DNA from: Mycolicibacterium madagascariense
Lineage (GTDB): Bacteria > Actinomycetota > Actinomycetes > Mycobacteriales > Mycobacteriaceae
NCBI RefSeq assembly: GCF_010729665.1
Contig: NZ_AP022610.1
Location: 1,116,001-1,180,000, forward strand
Direction of reading: 5' to 3'
DNA length: 64,000 bases
This document shows positions 41,045 to 49,576 of the stretch, in pieces. The notes below the pieces were generated by a model, which saw nothing but the letters and a program-made list of their open reading frames with translations, was not told the origin of the DNA and did not search any database. How positions within the stretch are numbered: the first letter of the stretch is position 1; each line of letters begins with the position of its first letter. The position numbers and the translations under genes were made by a program.

Positions 41045-41884
41045 CTAGCCGCTGACGACGTCCACGAGGTGCGCGACGGTGTCGGCCACCGCGGCCCGGG
41101 CCGCCGTCAGCGCGCGGCGGGGATCGACGGTGTCGGCGGCCAGCGCATTGCGCAGGGCGCCGCTGTAGGCGACGTTGAGCGCGGTGCCGACGTTCACCTT
41201 GACGATGCCCGCCCGCACTGCGGCCCGCAGCGCGTCGTCGGGCACGCCCGAAGACCCGTGCAGCACCAGGGGTACCGGGACCGCGTCGCGCAGGGCGGCG
41301 ATGAGGTCGACGTCGAGTTCGGCGGTCTGCGTCGTCATGGCGTGGGAGCTGCCGACGGCGACGGCGAGCGCGTCAACCCCTGTCGCAGAGACGAATTCGG
41401 CCGCCTGGCGCAGGTCGGTGCGCACGCCAGGGGCGTGCGCGCTAGTGACCTGGGTGCCCTTGCCGCCGACGTAGCCCAGCTCGGCCTCGACCGCGAGGCC
41501 CCGGTCGTGCAGCGTGGCGGTGGCGGCCGCCGTGACGGCCACGTTGCGGTCGTAGGGGAGTGCGCCGCCGTCGACCATCACCGACGAAAAGCCCGCCGCG
41601 GCGGCCTGCTCCCACAGCTCGGCGGCCTCGACGTGGTCGAGGTGCAGGGCGACGGGGACGTCGGCCGCGGCGGCGAGCGCGGCCAACGCGGCGGTGATCG
41701 GGTGCACGGTGCCGTGGAACGCGGCCGTGTTCTCGCTGACCTGCAGGATGACGGGGGCCGACGCCCGCTGCGCGCCGGCGACGATTCCCTCGGCGTGCTC
41801 GAGCGTGACCACGTTGAAGGCCGCGACGCCGTGCCCGCGAGTCGCCGCATTCGCGACGAGTTCGGCGGTGGTCACCAGTGCCAT
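41045..41884 (-). CDS. Class II aldolase, tagatose/fructose-bisphosphate type
   Basis: A 279-residue zinc aldolase of the GatY/KbaY/Fba class II group. The zinc and active-site motifs are visible: VALHLDHVE, SSVMVDGG, VEAELGYVGG, LVLHGSSGVP and IVKVNVGTALN. ATG 41884 is chosen because GAGGAG stands five bases upstream; the open frame to 41962 is not conserved. It is divergent from an FGGY kinase by 77 bp. With the PfkB kinase downstream of that, it could split a ketose 1,6-bisphosphate into two trioses. The precise sugar is not determined. Confidence 0.88.
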   Translation of the reverse strand: MALVTTAELVANAATRGHGVAAFNVVTLEHAEGIVAGAQRASAPVILQVSENTAAFHGTVHPITAALAALAAAADVPVALHLDHVEAAELWEQAAAAGFSSVMVDGGALPYDRNVAVTAAATATLHDRGLAVEAELGYVGGKGTQVTSAHAPGVRTDLRQAAEFVSATGVDALAVAVGSSHAMTTQTAELDVDLIAALRDAVPVPLVLHGSSGVPDDALRAAVRAGIVKVNVGTALNVAYSGALRNALAADTVDPRRALTAARAAVADTVAHLVDVVSG

Positions 41885-41961
41885 GCGGCTCCTCACGGGG
41901 CTTGACGAAAGTCCAATCAGACGCAACCATATCCAGACAAACCCAATGGGGGCAAGGAGCA
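41885..41961. promoter_or_regulatory. Divergent control region of the sugar cluster
   Basis: 77 bp shared by the aldolase and kinase genes. TTGACG (about 41901) is a possible plus-strand -35. The related pair CAGACGCAA and CAGACAAAC, spaced one and a half to two helical turns, is a candidate site for the cluster's DeoR-type regulator. Confidence 0.35.
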
Positions 41962-43224
41962 ATGGTGACGGCGTTCGCGGGCCTCGACGTCGGGACGACG
42001 TCCAGCAAGGCCGTGGTGTACCGCGCCGACGGCGTCGTCCTCGGCACGGGCCGCGCCGACACCACCTGGGACACCGGCCGCGACGGCACCCAGATCGACG
42101 CAGAGTCGTTGTGCCGCAGCGCCTTCGATGCCCTCAGCGCGGCGGCCACCGCGGCGGCCGTGCCCGTGGCGGCCGTCGGCGTCACCAGCATGGGGGAGTC
42201 CGGTGTGCTGGTGGACGGGCACGAGCGCGTGCTCGCCCCCGTCATCGCCTGGCATGACGGCAGAGACGACGCCGAGGTGGCCGACCTCGCCGCGGCGATC
42301 GGCGCCGACACCTTCGGCGGCATCGCGGGAAAGCCTCTGCGCGGCCAGTTCTCGCTCACCAAGCACCGCTGGCTGCTGCGTCACGTGCCGCTGAGCCGCG
42401 CGGCGACGACGCGGTTCGACGTCGGCGGCTGGGTGGTGCGGCGCCTCGGGGGCGACGCCGTCCTCGAACTGTCCCTCGCGGGGCGCACGGGATGGCTCGA
42501 CGTGGCGTCCCGCGACTGGTGGGACGATGCGCTGGACTGGTCCGGCGCCACGCGTGCGCTGATGCCGCCGCTGGTTGGGGCAGGCGTGGCCGTCGGGTCC
42601 GTCACGTCCGAGGCCGTCAGCCCGCACCTGCGGGGCGCGGTGCTGACACTGGCGGGCCACGACCACCAGGCAGCCGCGCTCGGCGCGCGCGCGAATGACG
42701 AAGGCGTCGAACTGGATTCGTCGGGTACGGCCGAGGCGCTGGTGCGCACGGTGGCCGCGGTGCCTGCCCGCGCCGACGTCGCACGGCTCGCGGCGGCGGG
42801 CATCACGACCGACCCGAGCATCGAGCCCGGGCGTTGGAACCTGCTGGGCGGGACGGAGGGGGGACTGGCCCAGCTGCGCGTGCTGGAGCGCTTCGGCGTG
42901 GACCCCGGCGACGTCGCCGAGCTGGACGCCGCCGCCGAGCGCCCCGGCAGTGAACGCGGCGCCGAGTGGCGTGCCGTGGTGGCCGCCGCGGCCGACGAGG
43001 CGTCGGCGTTGCACCAGGCGATGGACGACGTGGTCGGGCCTGCGGTGCGCGTGGTGGTCACCGGGGGCTGGCGTCATTCCGCTGAGGTCATGCGCGCTAA
43101 GGCCGCTCGGTTTGGGCCCGTCGAGGTGTCCGCGGTCGAGGAGGCGGGGGCGCTCGGTGCGGCCACCCTGGCTGCCCGCGCGATCGACGCGATCGGCCCG
43201 CACGACCACCTGGGTCAACCGTGA
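41962..43224 (+). CDS. FGGY-family carbohydrate kinase
   Basis: A 420-residue kinase of the FGGY (glycerokinase/xylulokinase/gluconokinase) family. The N-terminal phosphate motif is FAGLDVGTTSSKAVVYRADG, the substrate region has PVIAWHDGRDD, and the C-terminal half shows LTLAGHDHQAAALGARANDE and VVVTGGWRHSAEVMRAKAA. ATG 41962 follows AAGGAG closely; GTG 41965 is equally possible. It is translationally coupled to the DeoR regulator (GTGA overlap). The sugar substrate is not recognisable. Confidence 0.88.
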   Translation: MVTAFAGLDVGTTSSKAVVYRADGVVLGTGRADTTWDTGRDGTQIDAESLCRSAFDALSAAATAAAVPVAAVGVTSMGESGVLVDGHERVLAPVIAWHDGRDDAEVADLAAAIGADTFGGIAGKPLRGQFSLTKHRWLLRHVPLSRAATTRFDVGGWVVRRLGGDAVLELSLAGRTGWLDVASRDWWDDALDWSGATRALMPPLVGAGVAVGSVTSEAVSPHLRGAVLTLAGHDHQAAALGARANDEGVELDSSGTAEALVRTVAAVPARADVARLAAAGITTDPSIEPGRWNLLGGTEGGLAQLRVLERFGVDPGDVAELDAAAERPGSERGAEWRAVVAAAADEASALHQAMDDVVGPAVRVVVTGGWRHSAEVMRAKAARFGPVEVSAVEEAGALGAATLAARAIDAIGPHDHLGQP

Positions 43225-43994
43225 CCAGGACGTGGTTCGCAAACGAGCGGCACGCCGAGATCCTGCGGCTCCTTGGCGACGAGCGTCGCGTCGAAAGTGC
43301 CTTCCTCACAACGTTGTTCGGGGTCAGTGCCGAGAGCGTTCGCAAGGATCTCGCCCTGCTCGAGGCGCGGGGTCTGCTGCGGCGCGTCCATGGGGGCGCC
43401 GTGCCCCGCGAGCCCAGCCGGGCCGAACCGCACGTCGCCGATCGCGGGGATCGCGTGGCGCAGAAGTCGGCGATCGCCCACCGCGCCGTGGACTTCGTGC
43501 CCGACGGGGGATCGCTTCTGCTCGATGCCGGCTCCACGACGCTGCGGCTGGCCGAGCTGCTGCCCGTCGATCGAAACCTGGTCGCCTACACCAATTCCTG
43601 GCCCGTCGGCGCTGCCCTGCAGAGACGGGACGTCGACGTGGTACTGCTCGGCGGCCGCATCCGGCCGGCGACGATGGCGGCCGTCGGGGCGCTGACGGCC
43701 CAGGCGCTGGCGTCGGTCAACGTCGACGTGGCCTTCCTCGGCACGAACGGGCTGACCCTCGACCGCGGGCTGACCACGCCCGACCCCGACGAGGCGGACG
43801 TCAAGCGATTGATGCTCGCGGCGGCCAAACAGCGTGTCTTCCTGGTGGATTCGAGCAAGTTCGGTCGTGCGAGCCTCGCGCGCCACGCCGAGCTGTCCGA
43901 CGTCGACGTGCTCATCACCGACGACGGGGTGACCCGGGGCCAACTCGACGGACTGCGAGCGGCGGGCATCGCGGTGGAGGTCGTCGCTCCGTGA
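43221..43994 (+). CDS. DeoR/GlpR-family transcriptional regulator
   Basis: A 257-residue regulator. The N-terminal helix-turn-helix reads ERHAEILRLLGDERRVESAF, then LFGVSAESVRKDLALLEARG, ending in the typical RRVHGGAV. The C-terminal sensor domain binds sugar phosphates (LLLDAGSTTLRLAELLP; DVAFLGTNGLTLDRGLTTPD). GTG 43221 overlaps the kinase stop, and its own TGA overlaps the PfkB start. It probably controls this cluster from the 41885-41961 region in response to a phosphorylated intermediate. Confidence 0.92.
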   Translation: MTRTWFANERHAEILRLLGDERRVESAFLTTLFGVSAESVRKDLALLEARGLLRRVHGGAVPREPSRAEPHVADRGDRVAQKSAIAHRAVDFVPDGGSLLLDAGSTTLRLAELLPVDRNLVAYTNSWPVGAALQRRDVDVVLLGGRIRPATMAAVGALTAQALASVNVDVAFLGTNGLTLDRGLTTPDPDEADVKRLMLAAAKQRVFLVDSSKFGRASLARHAELSDVDVLITDDGVTRGQLDGLRAAGIAVEVVAP

Positions 43995-44929
43995 TCGTCA
44001 CCGTGACCCCCAACCCGAGCCTGGACCGCACGCTGCACCTGCCCCACCTGACGCTGGGCGGGGTGAACCGCGCCACCGCGACGATGGTGGAGCCCAGCGG
44101 CAAGGGGGTCAACGTCGCGCTCGCCCTGCACGGTGTCGGCGTCGGCGTGTGCGCGGTCCTGCCGACCGGGGCCGAGGACGACATGGGCGCCCGGCTCACC
44201 GATGCGGGCCTGCGCGTCGTGGCAGTACCGATCGCTGGTCGAATCCGCAGCAACCTCTCCCTCGTCGAGGCCGACGGGCGCAGCACCAAGGTCAACGAGC
44301 CGGGGCCCCACCTCACCGACGCGGAGGCCGACGCGTTGTGCGCGGCGGCGCTGTCGGTGGGCGCCCCCGATGACTGGGTGCTGTGGGCGGGCAGCCTGCC
44401 TGCGGGCTTCACCCCGGCCCGGCTCGCCGGCGCGGTGGCGTCGGCGCGGACCGCGGGTCGCCGGGTGGCGCTCGACGCGTCGGGTACGGCGCTGCGGACC
44501 GTTCTGGAGAATCCCCGCGACGGCCTGCCCCACCTCGTGAAGCCCAACGCCGACGAGCTGGCCGAGGTGGTCGGTGCCACGCTGCGGACCGTCGGGGACG
44601 TCACGGCCGCGGCCCACGCGCTGCTGGCGCGCGGCGTGCGGACGGTCCTGGTGAGCCTCGGCGGCGACGGGGCGGTGCTCGTCGACGCGGCACTGCCGAC
44701 CCCGCTGTACGGCACCGCCGCTCCGAGCCGGGTCGTGAACACTGTCGGCGCGGGCGATGCGTTCCTCGCCGGCTTCCTGGCTTCTCCCCACGGCGGCGCG
44801 GACGGGTTGGCGAACGCACTGCGCTTCGGCGCCGCCGCCGTCGAGCAGGCGGGCACGCTTCTCGGGACGCTCGATCCGCACCGGCCCGTGCACGTCGGCC
44901 CGGCCAGGGCGGATACGCCGCTGAGCTGA
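43991..44929 (+). CDS. PfkB-family 1-phosphofructokinase / tagatose-6-phosphate kinase
   Basis: A 312-residue hexose phosphate kinase of the FruK/LacC type. It opens IVTVTPNPSLDRTLHLPHL, carries the GKGVNVALAL substrate motif, and ends with the PfkB signature NTVGAGDAFLAGFL holding the catalytic Asp. GTG 43991 overlaps the DeoR stop (GTGA); the much longer open frame starting at 42695 is a shadow of the kinase and regulator genes. It would make the ketose bisphosphate that the divergent class II aldolase cleaves. Confidence 0.9.
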   Translation: MIVTVTPNPSLDRTLHLPHLTLGGVNRATATMVEPSGKGVNVALALHGVGVGVCAVLPTGAEDDMGARLTDAGLRVVAVPIAGRIRSNLSLVEADGRSTKVNEPGPHLTDAEADALCAAALSVGAPDDWVLWAGSLPAGFTPARLAGAVASARTAGRRVALDASGTALRTVLENPRDGLPHLVKPNADELAEVVGATLRTVGDVTAAAHALLARGVRTVLVSLGGDGAVLVDAALPTPLYGTAAPSRVVNTVGAGDAFLAGFLASPHGGADGLANALRFGAAAVEQAGTLLGTLDPHRPVHVGPARADTPLS

Positions 44930-44948
44930 GGCTGTCGGGCCCCGTCAC

Positions 44949-44960
44949 TAGACTGGCCGG
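44949..44960 (+). promoter_or_regulatory. Leaderless-type promoter of endonuclease IV gene
   Basis: TAGACT (44949-44954) followed by six bases and then the GTG start at 44961, with no ribosome site. The geometry equals that before the mannosidase gene. Confidence 0.55.
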
Positions 44961-45710
44961 GTGCTGATCGGTTCGCATGTCCACGACGAAGATCCCCTGG
45001 CCGCCGCGGCGGCCGAAGGCGCCGAGGCGGTGCAGTTCTTCCTCGGCAACCCGCAGAGCTGGAAGAAGCCGAAGCCCCGCGAGGACGCCGATGCCCTGCG
45101 CGCTTCGAGTGTGCCGCTCTATGTGCACGCGCCCTATCTGATCAACGTCGCGTCGGCCAACAACCGCGTCCGCATCCCGTCGCGCAAGATCCTGCAGGAC
45201 ACCTGCGACGCGGCTGCCGCGATCGGGGCGACGGCGGTCATCGTGCACGGCGGGCACGCCGACGACGACGACATGGAGGCCGGATTCGAGCGCTGGGTCA
45301 AGGCGCTGGACTACCTCAAGAGCGACGTGCCGGTCTATCTCGAGAACACCGCGGGCGGCGACCATGCCATGGCGCGGCACTTCGACACCATCGCCCGACT
45401 GTGGGATCGCATCGGCGACAAGGGGATTGGCTTCTGCCTCGACACGTGCCACGCGTGGGCGGCTGGTGAGGCACTCATCGATGCCGTGGAACGCATCCAG
45501 TCGATCACCGGCCGCATCGACCTGGTGCACTGCAACGACTCGCGCGACGCCGCGGGCTCCGGCGCCGACCGGCACGCCAACTTCGGGACCGGGCAGATCG
45601 ACCCGCAGTTGTTGGTGGCCGTCGTGAAGGCCGCCGACGCCCCCGTCATCTGCGAGACGTCCGACGAGGGCCGCAAGGACGACATCGCGTTCCTCCGCGA
45701 GAACGTCTGA
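44961..45710 (+). CDS. nfo: Deoxyribonuclease IV (AP endonuclease)
   Basis: A 249-residue zinc-dependent endonuclease IV that cuts 5' of abasic sites in base-excision repair (called end, Rv0670, in M. tuberculosis). Metal-ligand motifs are all visible: [66 protein letters not shown] and [12 protein letters not shown]. The GTG start is supported by the leaderless promoter immediately upstream. In M. tuberculosis lpqP and fadE8 follow; here a cupin gene replaces lpqP. Confidence 0.95.
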   Translation: MLIGSHVHDEDPLAAAAAEGAEAVQFFLGNPQSWKKPKPREDADALRASSVPLYVHAPYLINVASANNRVRIPSRKILQDTCDAAAAIGATAVIVHGGHADDDDMEAGFERWVKALDYLKSDVPVYLENTAGGDHAMARHFDTIARLWDRIGDKGIGFCLDTCHAWAAGEALIDAVERIQSITGRIDLVHCNDSRDAAGSGADRHANFGTGQIDPQLLVAVVKAADAPVICETSDEGRKDDIAFLRENV

Positions 45711-45755
45711 CGCGCCGGTCGAGCTCTGGCCGGCACATCGCTCCCGCGGCCGTCA

Positions 45756-46097
45756 TCACATGCTGACGAGGTAGATCTTCCTGAGGGTCTCGGTGACGGT
45801 CCACACCGTCTCGGCGCCTGCGGTCAGTCGGACGAGATCGCCGGGGCGGAGGTGCATCGTCGGCCGACCGTCGGCGAATTCGACTGCCGCCGAACCCGAT
45901 AGCACGACGAACACCTCGTCGGTCTCCACGTCACTCATCACGCCCGGCGTCATCTCCCAGACCCCGACCTCCAGGCCGGCGAACGCATCGAGCGCTGCCG
46001 CGGCGGTGGTGGGCTCGCCGCGCACGGTCTGGGCCGGGGGCACGGGCTCGTGGTCGAGGGCGATCGTCGCGGCGGGGACGACGGAGTTCGGTTGCAT
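45756..46097 (-). CDS. Small cupin-domain protein
   Basis: A 113-residue single cupin of the EutQ/ureidoglycine-hydrolase-like group. The core shows GVWEMTPGVMSDVETDEVFV and then LRPGDLVRLTAGAETVWTVT, the second cupin motif. The first motif lacks the usual His pair (it reads SDVETDEVFVV), which is normal in this subgroup. It is divergent from the acyl-CoA dehydrogenase by 62 bp and may be unrelated to it. Confidence 0.8.
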   Translation of the reverse strand: MQPNSVVPAATIALDHEPVPPAQTVRGEPTTAAAALDAFAGLEVGVWEMTPGVMSDVETDEVFVVLSGSAAVEFADGRPTMHLRPGDLVRLTAGAETVWTVTETLRKIYLVSM

Positions 46098-46159
46098 GGG
46101 TCGAGTATCGCGCTATTACGACTCTTGTGCAGCTGTCGAGAAAATGTAACAGTGAAGCC

Positions 46160-47827
46160 ATGAGCGATACCCACGTCGTCACCAACCAGGTTCCCCCACT
46201 CGAGGACTACAACCCCGCGACATCCCCCGTGCTGGCCGAGGCGCTGATCCGCGAGGGCGGCGAATGGGGCGTCGACGAGGTCACCGAGTTGGGGGCGGTC
46301 GGCGGCTCGCGGCAGGCCCAACGCTGGGGTGAGCTGGCCGACCGCAACCAGCCCGTATTGCACACCCATGATCGCTACGGCCATCGCATCGACGAGGTCG
46401 AGTACGACCCCGCCTATCACGAACTCATGCGCACGGCCATCGCCCACGGCGTGCACGCCGCGCCGTGGGCCGACGACCGGCCGGGCGCGCACGTCGTCCG
46501 GGCGGCCAAGGAATCGGTGTGGACGCCGGAGGCGGGGCACGTCTGCCCCATCTCGATGACCTACGCCGTCGTCCCCGCGCTGCGGCACAATCCAGAACTG
46601 GCCGCGGTCTACGAGCCGTTGCTGAGCAGCCGGTCCTATGACCCCGAACTGAAGGTCCCCGCGACGAAGGCCGGTCTCACCGCGGGCATGTCGATGACGG
46701 AGAAGCAGGGCGGTTCCGACGTGCGCGCCGGGACCACCGAGGCCACCCCGAACGGTGACGGCACGTACTCGCTGCGGGGCCACAAGTGGTTCACCTCCGC
46801 GCCGATGAGCGACGTGTTCCTGGTGCTCGCCCAGGCGCCGACCGGGGGCGAGCGAAGCGACGGGGGATCGGGGGGTTTGAGCTGCTTCTTCCTGCCGCGC
46901 GTGCTGCCCGACGGCACCCGCAACCGCATGTTCCTGCAGCGCCTCAAGGACAAGCTGGGCAATCACGCGAACGCGTCCAGCGAGGTGGAGTACGACGGCG
47001 CGACCGCGTGGCTCGTCGGCGAGGAGGGGCGCGGCGTGTCGACCATCATCGAGATGGTCAACCTCACCCGACTGGACTGCACGCTGGGCAGCGCCACCAG
47101 CATGCGGATGGGTCTGACGCGGGCCATCCATCACGCTCAGCACCGAAAGGCGTTCGGCGCGTACCTGATCGACCAGCCGCTGATGCGCAACGTACTCGCC
47201 GACCTCGCGGTGGAGGCCGAGGCCGCGACGATGCTCGCGATGCGCATGGCGGGCGCCACCGACGCGGCCACTCGCGGCGACGAGCGGGAGACCCTGCTGC
47301 GGCGCATCGGCCTCGCGGCGGGCAAGTACTGGGTCTGCAAGCGCGCCACCCCGCACGCGGCCGAGGCGATGGAGTGCCTTGGCGGCAATGGCTACGTCGA
47401 GGAATCGGGCATGCCGAGGCTCTACCGCGAGGCGTCGCTGATGGGCATCTGGGAGGGTTCCGGGAACGTCAGTGCGCTGGATACGTTGCGCGCCATGGCA
47501 ACTCGACCCGAGTGCATCGACGTGCTGTTCGACGAACTGGACCGTACCGCCGGTCATGATCCCCGGCTCGACGCCCACGTCGGCGCGCTGCGGTCGAGCC
47601 TCGGTGCGGCGGACGACCTGGTGGCCATCCAGTACCGGGCCCGCCAGACCGCCGAGGACATCTCACTCGCGCTGCAGGGCTCGCTGCTGGTGCGCCACGG
47701 CCATCCCGCGGTTGCCGAGGCGTTCCTGGCCAGCCGACTCGGCGGGCAGTGGGGCGGCGCGTTCGGCACGCTCCCGACGGGGCTGGACCTCGGTCCGATC
47801 ATCGAGCGCGCGCTGGTCAAGGGATGA
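46160..47827 (+). CDS. fadE8: Acyl-CoA dehydrogenase, AidB-like (FadE8)
   Basis: A 555-residue flavoprotein of the AidB/isovaleryl-CoA dehydrogenase type, matching Rv0672 in position. Family features: MSMTEKQGGSDVRAGTTEAT (FAD and substrate contact), LRGHKWFTSAPMSDVFLVLA, CLGGNGYVEESGMPRLYREA and the IWEGSGNVSALD block typical of AidB-like enzymes. ATG 46160 is chosen over the frame opening at 46127, which contains no ribosome site. It starts the run fadE8-echA4-paaX-echA5, an apparent fatty acid or aromatic acyl-CoA degradation operon. Confidence 0.93.
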   Translation: MSDTHVVTNQVPPLEDYNPATSPVLAEALIREGGEWGVDEVTELGAVGGSRQAQRWGELADRNQPVLHTHDRYGHRIDEVEYDPAYHELMRTAIAHGVHAAPWADDRPGAHVVRAAKESVWTPEAGHVCPISMTYAVVPALRHNPELAAVYEPLLSSRSYDPELKVPATKAGLTAGMSMTEKQGGSDVRAGTTEATPNGDGTYSLRGHKWFTSAPMSDVFLVLAQAPTGGERSDGGSGGLSCFFLPRVLPDGTRNRMFLQRLKDKLGNHANASSEVEYDGATAWLVGEEGRGVSTIIEMVNLTRLDCTLGSATSMRMGLTRAIHHAQHRKAFGAYLIDQPLMRNVLADLAVEAEAATMLAMRMAGATDAATRGDERETLLRRIGLAAGKYWVCKRATPHAAEAMECLGGNGYVEESGMPRLYREASLMGIWEGSGNVSALDTLRAMATRPECIDVLFDELDRTAGHDPRLDAHVGALRSSLGAADDLVAIQYRARQTAEDISLALQGSLLVRHGHPAVAEAFLASRLGGQWGGAFGTLPTGLDLGPIIERALVKG

Positions 47828-47837
47828 CTTCTCCCGC

Positions 47838-47895
47838 CGAGCAGCCGCAAACATGCACTGAACCTCGGCGTGTCGCGCACCTTTGCGGCTGCTCG
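47838..47895 (+). terminator. Long-loop hairpin between fadE8 and echA4 (copy 3 of the GAGCAG..GCAAA family)
   Basis: CGAGCAGCCGCAAA (47838-47851) pairs perfectly with TTTGCGGCTGCTCG (47882-47895) across a 30-nt loop. The arms match the outer arms of the hairpins at 39981 and 40971 with one change. It lies within a codirectional gene pair, so it may attenuate rather than end transcription. Confidence 0.7.
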
Positions 47896-47912
47896 CGCAG
47901 GGGAGTGGGGGC

Positions 47913-48851
47913 ATGACGCACGCGATCAGACCCGTGAACTTCGACGACCTCAAGACGATGACCTACGAGGTGACCGATCGCGTCGCGCGCATCACCTTCA
48001 ACCGGCCGGAGAAGGGCAACGCGATCGTGGCGGACACCCCGCTGGAGCTGTCGGCTCTGGTGGAGCGCGCCGATCTCGACCCCAACGTGCACGTGATCCT
48101 GGTTTCCGGTCGGGGACAAGGGTTTTGCGCTGGCTTCGATCTGTCGGCCTACGCCGACCGCACGTCGTCGGCGGGCGGCACCGGCAGCTACCGGGGCACG
48201 GTGCTCGACGGGAGGACCCAGGCGGTCAACCACCTGCCCGATCAGCCGTGGGACCCCATGGTCGACTACCAGATGATGAGTCGCTTCGTGCGCGGGTTCG
48301 CCAGCCTGATGCACGCCGACAAGCCGACGGTGGTCAAGATCCACGGCTACTGCGTCGCGGGCGGCACCGACATCGCCCTGCACGCCGACCAGGTGATCGC
48401 GGCGTCCGACGCCAAGATCGGTTATCCGCCGATGCGGGTGTGGGGCGTGCCCGCCGCCGGATTGTGGGCGCACCGCCTCGGTGATCAGCGCGCGAAACGC
48501 CTTCTCTTCACCGGTGATTGCATCAGCGGAGCCCAGGCCGCCGAGTGGGGGCTGGCCGTCGAGGCGCCCGCGCCGGAGGACCTCGACGAGCGCACCGAGA
48601 ACCTCGTTGCGCGCATCGCCGCCATGCCGGTGAATCAGCTCATCATGGCCAAGCTGGCGCTGAACACCGCGCTGTACAACCAGGGCGTCGCCACCAGCAG
48701 CATGGTCAGCACGGTGTTCGACGGCGTGGCCCGGCACACGCCGGAGGGGCACGCGTTCGTCGCCCAGGCCACCGAGCACGGTTTCCGCGAGGCGGTCAGG
48801 GCCCGCGACGAACCCTTCGGCGATGCCGGCCGCAAGACGTCGGGGGTCTAG
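47913..48851 (+). CDS. echA4: Enoyl-CoA hydratase/isomerase (EchA4-like)
   Basis: A 312-residue crotonase-fold enzyme matching Rv0673 in position. Oxyanion-hole segments are VSGRGQGFCAGFDLSAY and KIHGYCVAGGTDIALHAD. The crotonase Glu positions are partly altered (GYPPMRVWGVPAAG), so hydratase activity on ordinary enoyl-CoA is not certain. ATG 47913 follows GGGGAGTGGGG; an open frame starts 30 bp earlier inside the hairpin. The next gene overlaps it by one base (TAGTG). Confidence 0.92.
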   Translation: MTHAIRPVNFDDLKTMTYEVTDRVARITFNRPEKGNAIVADTPLELSALVERADLDPNVHVILVSGRGQGFCAGFDLSAYADRTSSAGGTGSYRGTVLDGRTQAVNHLPDQPWDPMVDYQMMSRFVRGFASLMHADKPTVVKIHGYCVAGGTDIALHADQVIAASDAKIGYPPMRVWGVPAAGLWAHRLGDQRAKRLLFTGDCISGAQAAEWGLAVEAPAPEDLDERTENLVARIAAMPVNQLIMAKLALNTALYNQGVATSSMVSTVFDGVARHTPEGHAFVAQATEHGFREAVRARDEPFGDAGRKTSGV

Positions 48852-49576
48852 TGCTCACTCGGCTGACGGCGCGCTCGGTGGTGTTGAGCGTCCTGCTCGG
48901 CGCGCACCCCGCGTGGGCATCGGCGGCCGAATTGATCACGCTGACATCTGATTTCGGCATCCGCGAAGCCACGCTGCGGGTGGCGCTGACGCGGATGGTG
49001 GGCGCGGGTGACCTGGTCCGCTCCGCCGACGGTTACCGACTATCGGACCGTCTGCTGGCCCGGCAGCAGCGCCAGGACGACGCGCTGAACCCCAGGGTGC
49101 GGCGCTGGGACGGCACCTGGACGACGCTGGTGGTGACCAGCGTCGGCACGGACGCCAGGACCCGGGCTGCACTGCGAACGACCCTGCAGGACATGCGTTT
49201 CGGCGAGTTACGCGAAGGCGTCTGGATGCGCCCGGCCAACCTGGACCAGCACCTGCCCGACGACGTGGCGGCCCGGCTGCGCGTGCTGACGGCCTGTGAC
49301 GACGATCCGGCGGGGTTGGTCACGGCCCTGTGGGACCTGCCGACGTGGGCCCTGACCGGGCACCGCCTGCTCGACGAGATGTCGGGTGTAGCAGACGTTC
49401 CCGCGCGTTTCGTCGCCGCGGCCGGGATGGTCAGGCACCTGCTCGCCGACCCGGTGCTGCCGGAGGAACTGCTGCCCGACGGATGGCCCGGCGCGGCGCT
49501 ACGGCAGGCTTATCACGACTTCGCCGCCGAGTTGGCGACCCGACGCACGAACACCGAACTGATGGAGGCGACATGA
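48851..49576 (+). CDS. PaaX-family transcriptional regulator (Rv0674-like)
   Basis: A 241-residue protein close in length to Rv0674 (240). The N-terminal winged helix includes LTSDFGIREATLRVALTRMV, and the middle PaaX domain has WDGTWTTLVVTSVGTDARTR and DMRFGELREGVWMRPANLD. PaaX proteins repress phenylacetyl-CoA catabolism and respond to acyl-CoAs. The GTG shares one base with the echA4 stop, and its TGA overlaps echA5. Encoded inside the operon, it probably regulates it. Confidence 0.9.
   Translation: MLTRLTARSVVLSVLLGAHPAWASAAELITLTSDFGIREATLRVALTRMVGAGDLVRSADGYRLSDRLLARQQRQDDALNPRVRRWDGTWTTLVVTSVGTDARTRAALRTTLQDMRFGELREGVWMRPANLDQHLPDDVAARLRVLTACDDDPAGLVTALWDLPTWALTGHRLLDEMSGVADVPARFVAAAGMVRHLLADPVLPEELLPDGWPGAALRQAYHDFAAELATRRTNTELMEAT

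Noticed and set aside
46147..46160. Leaderless promoter at fadE8 (TAACAG before the ATG)
   Set aside because: The hexamer does not fit TANNNT and spacing is seven bases; too weak to list.
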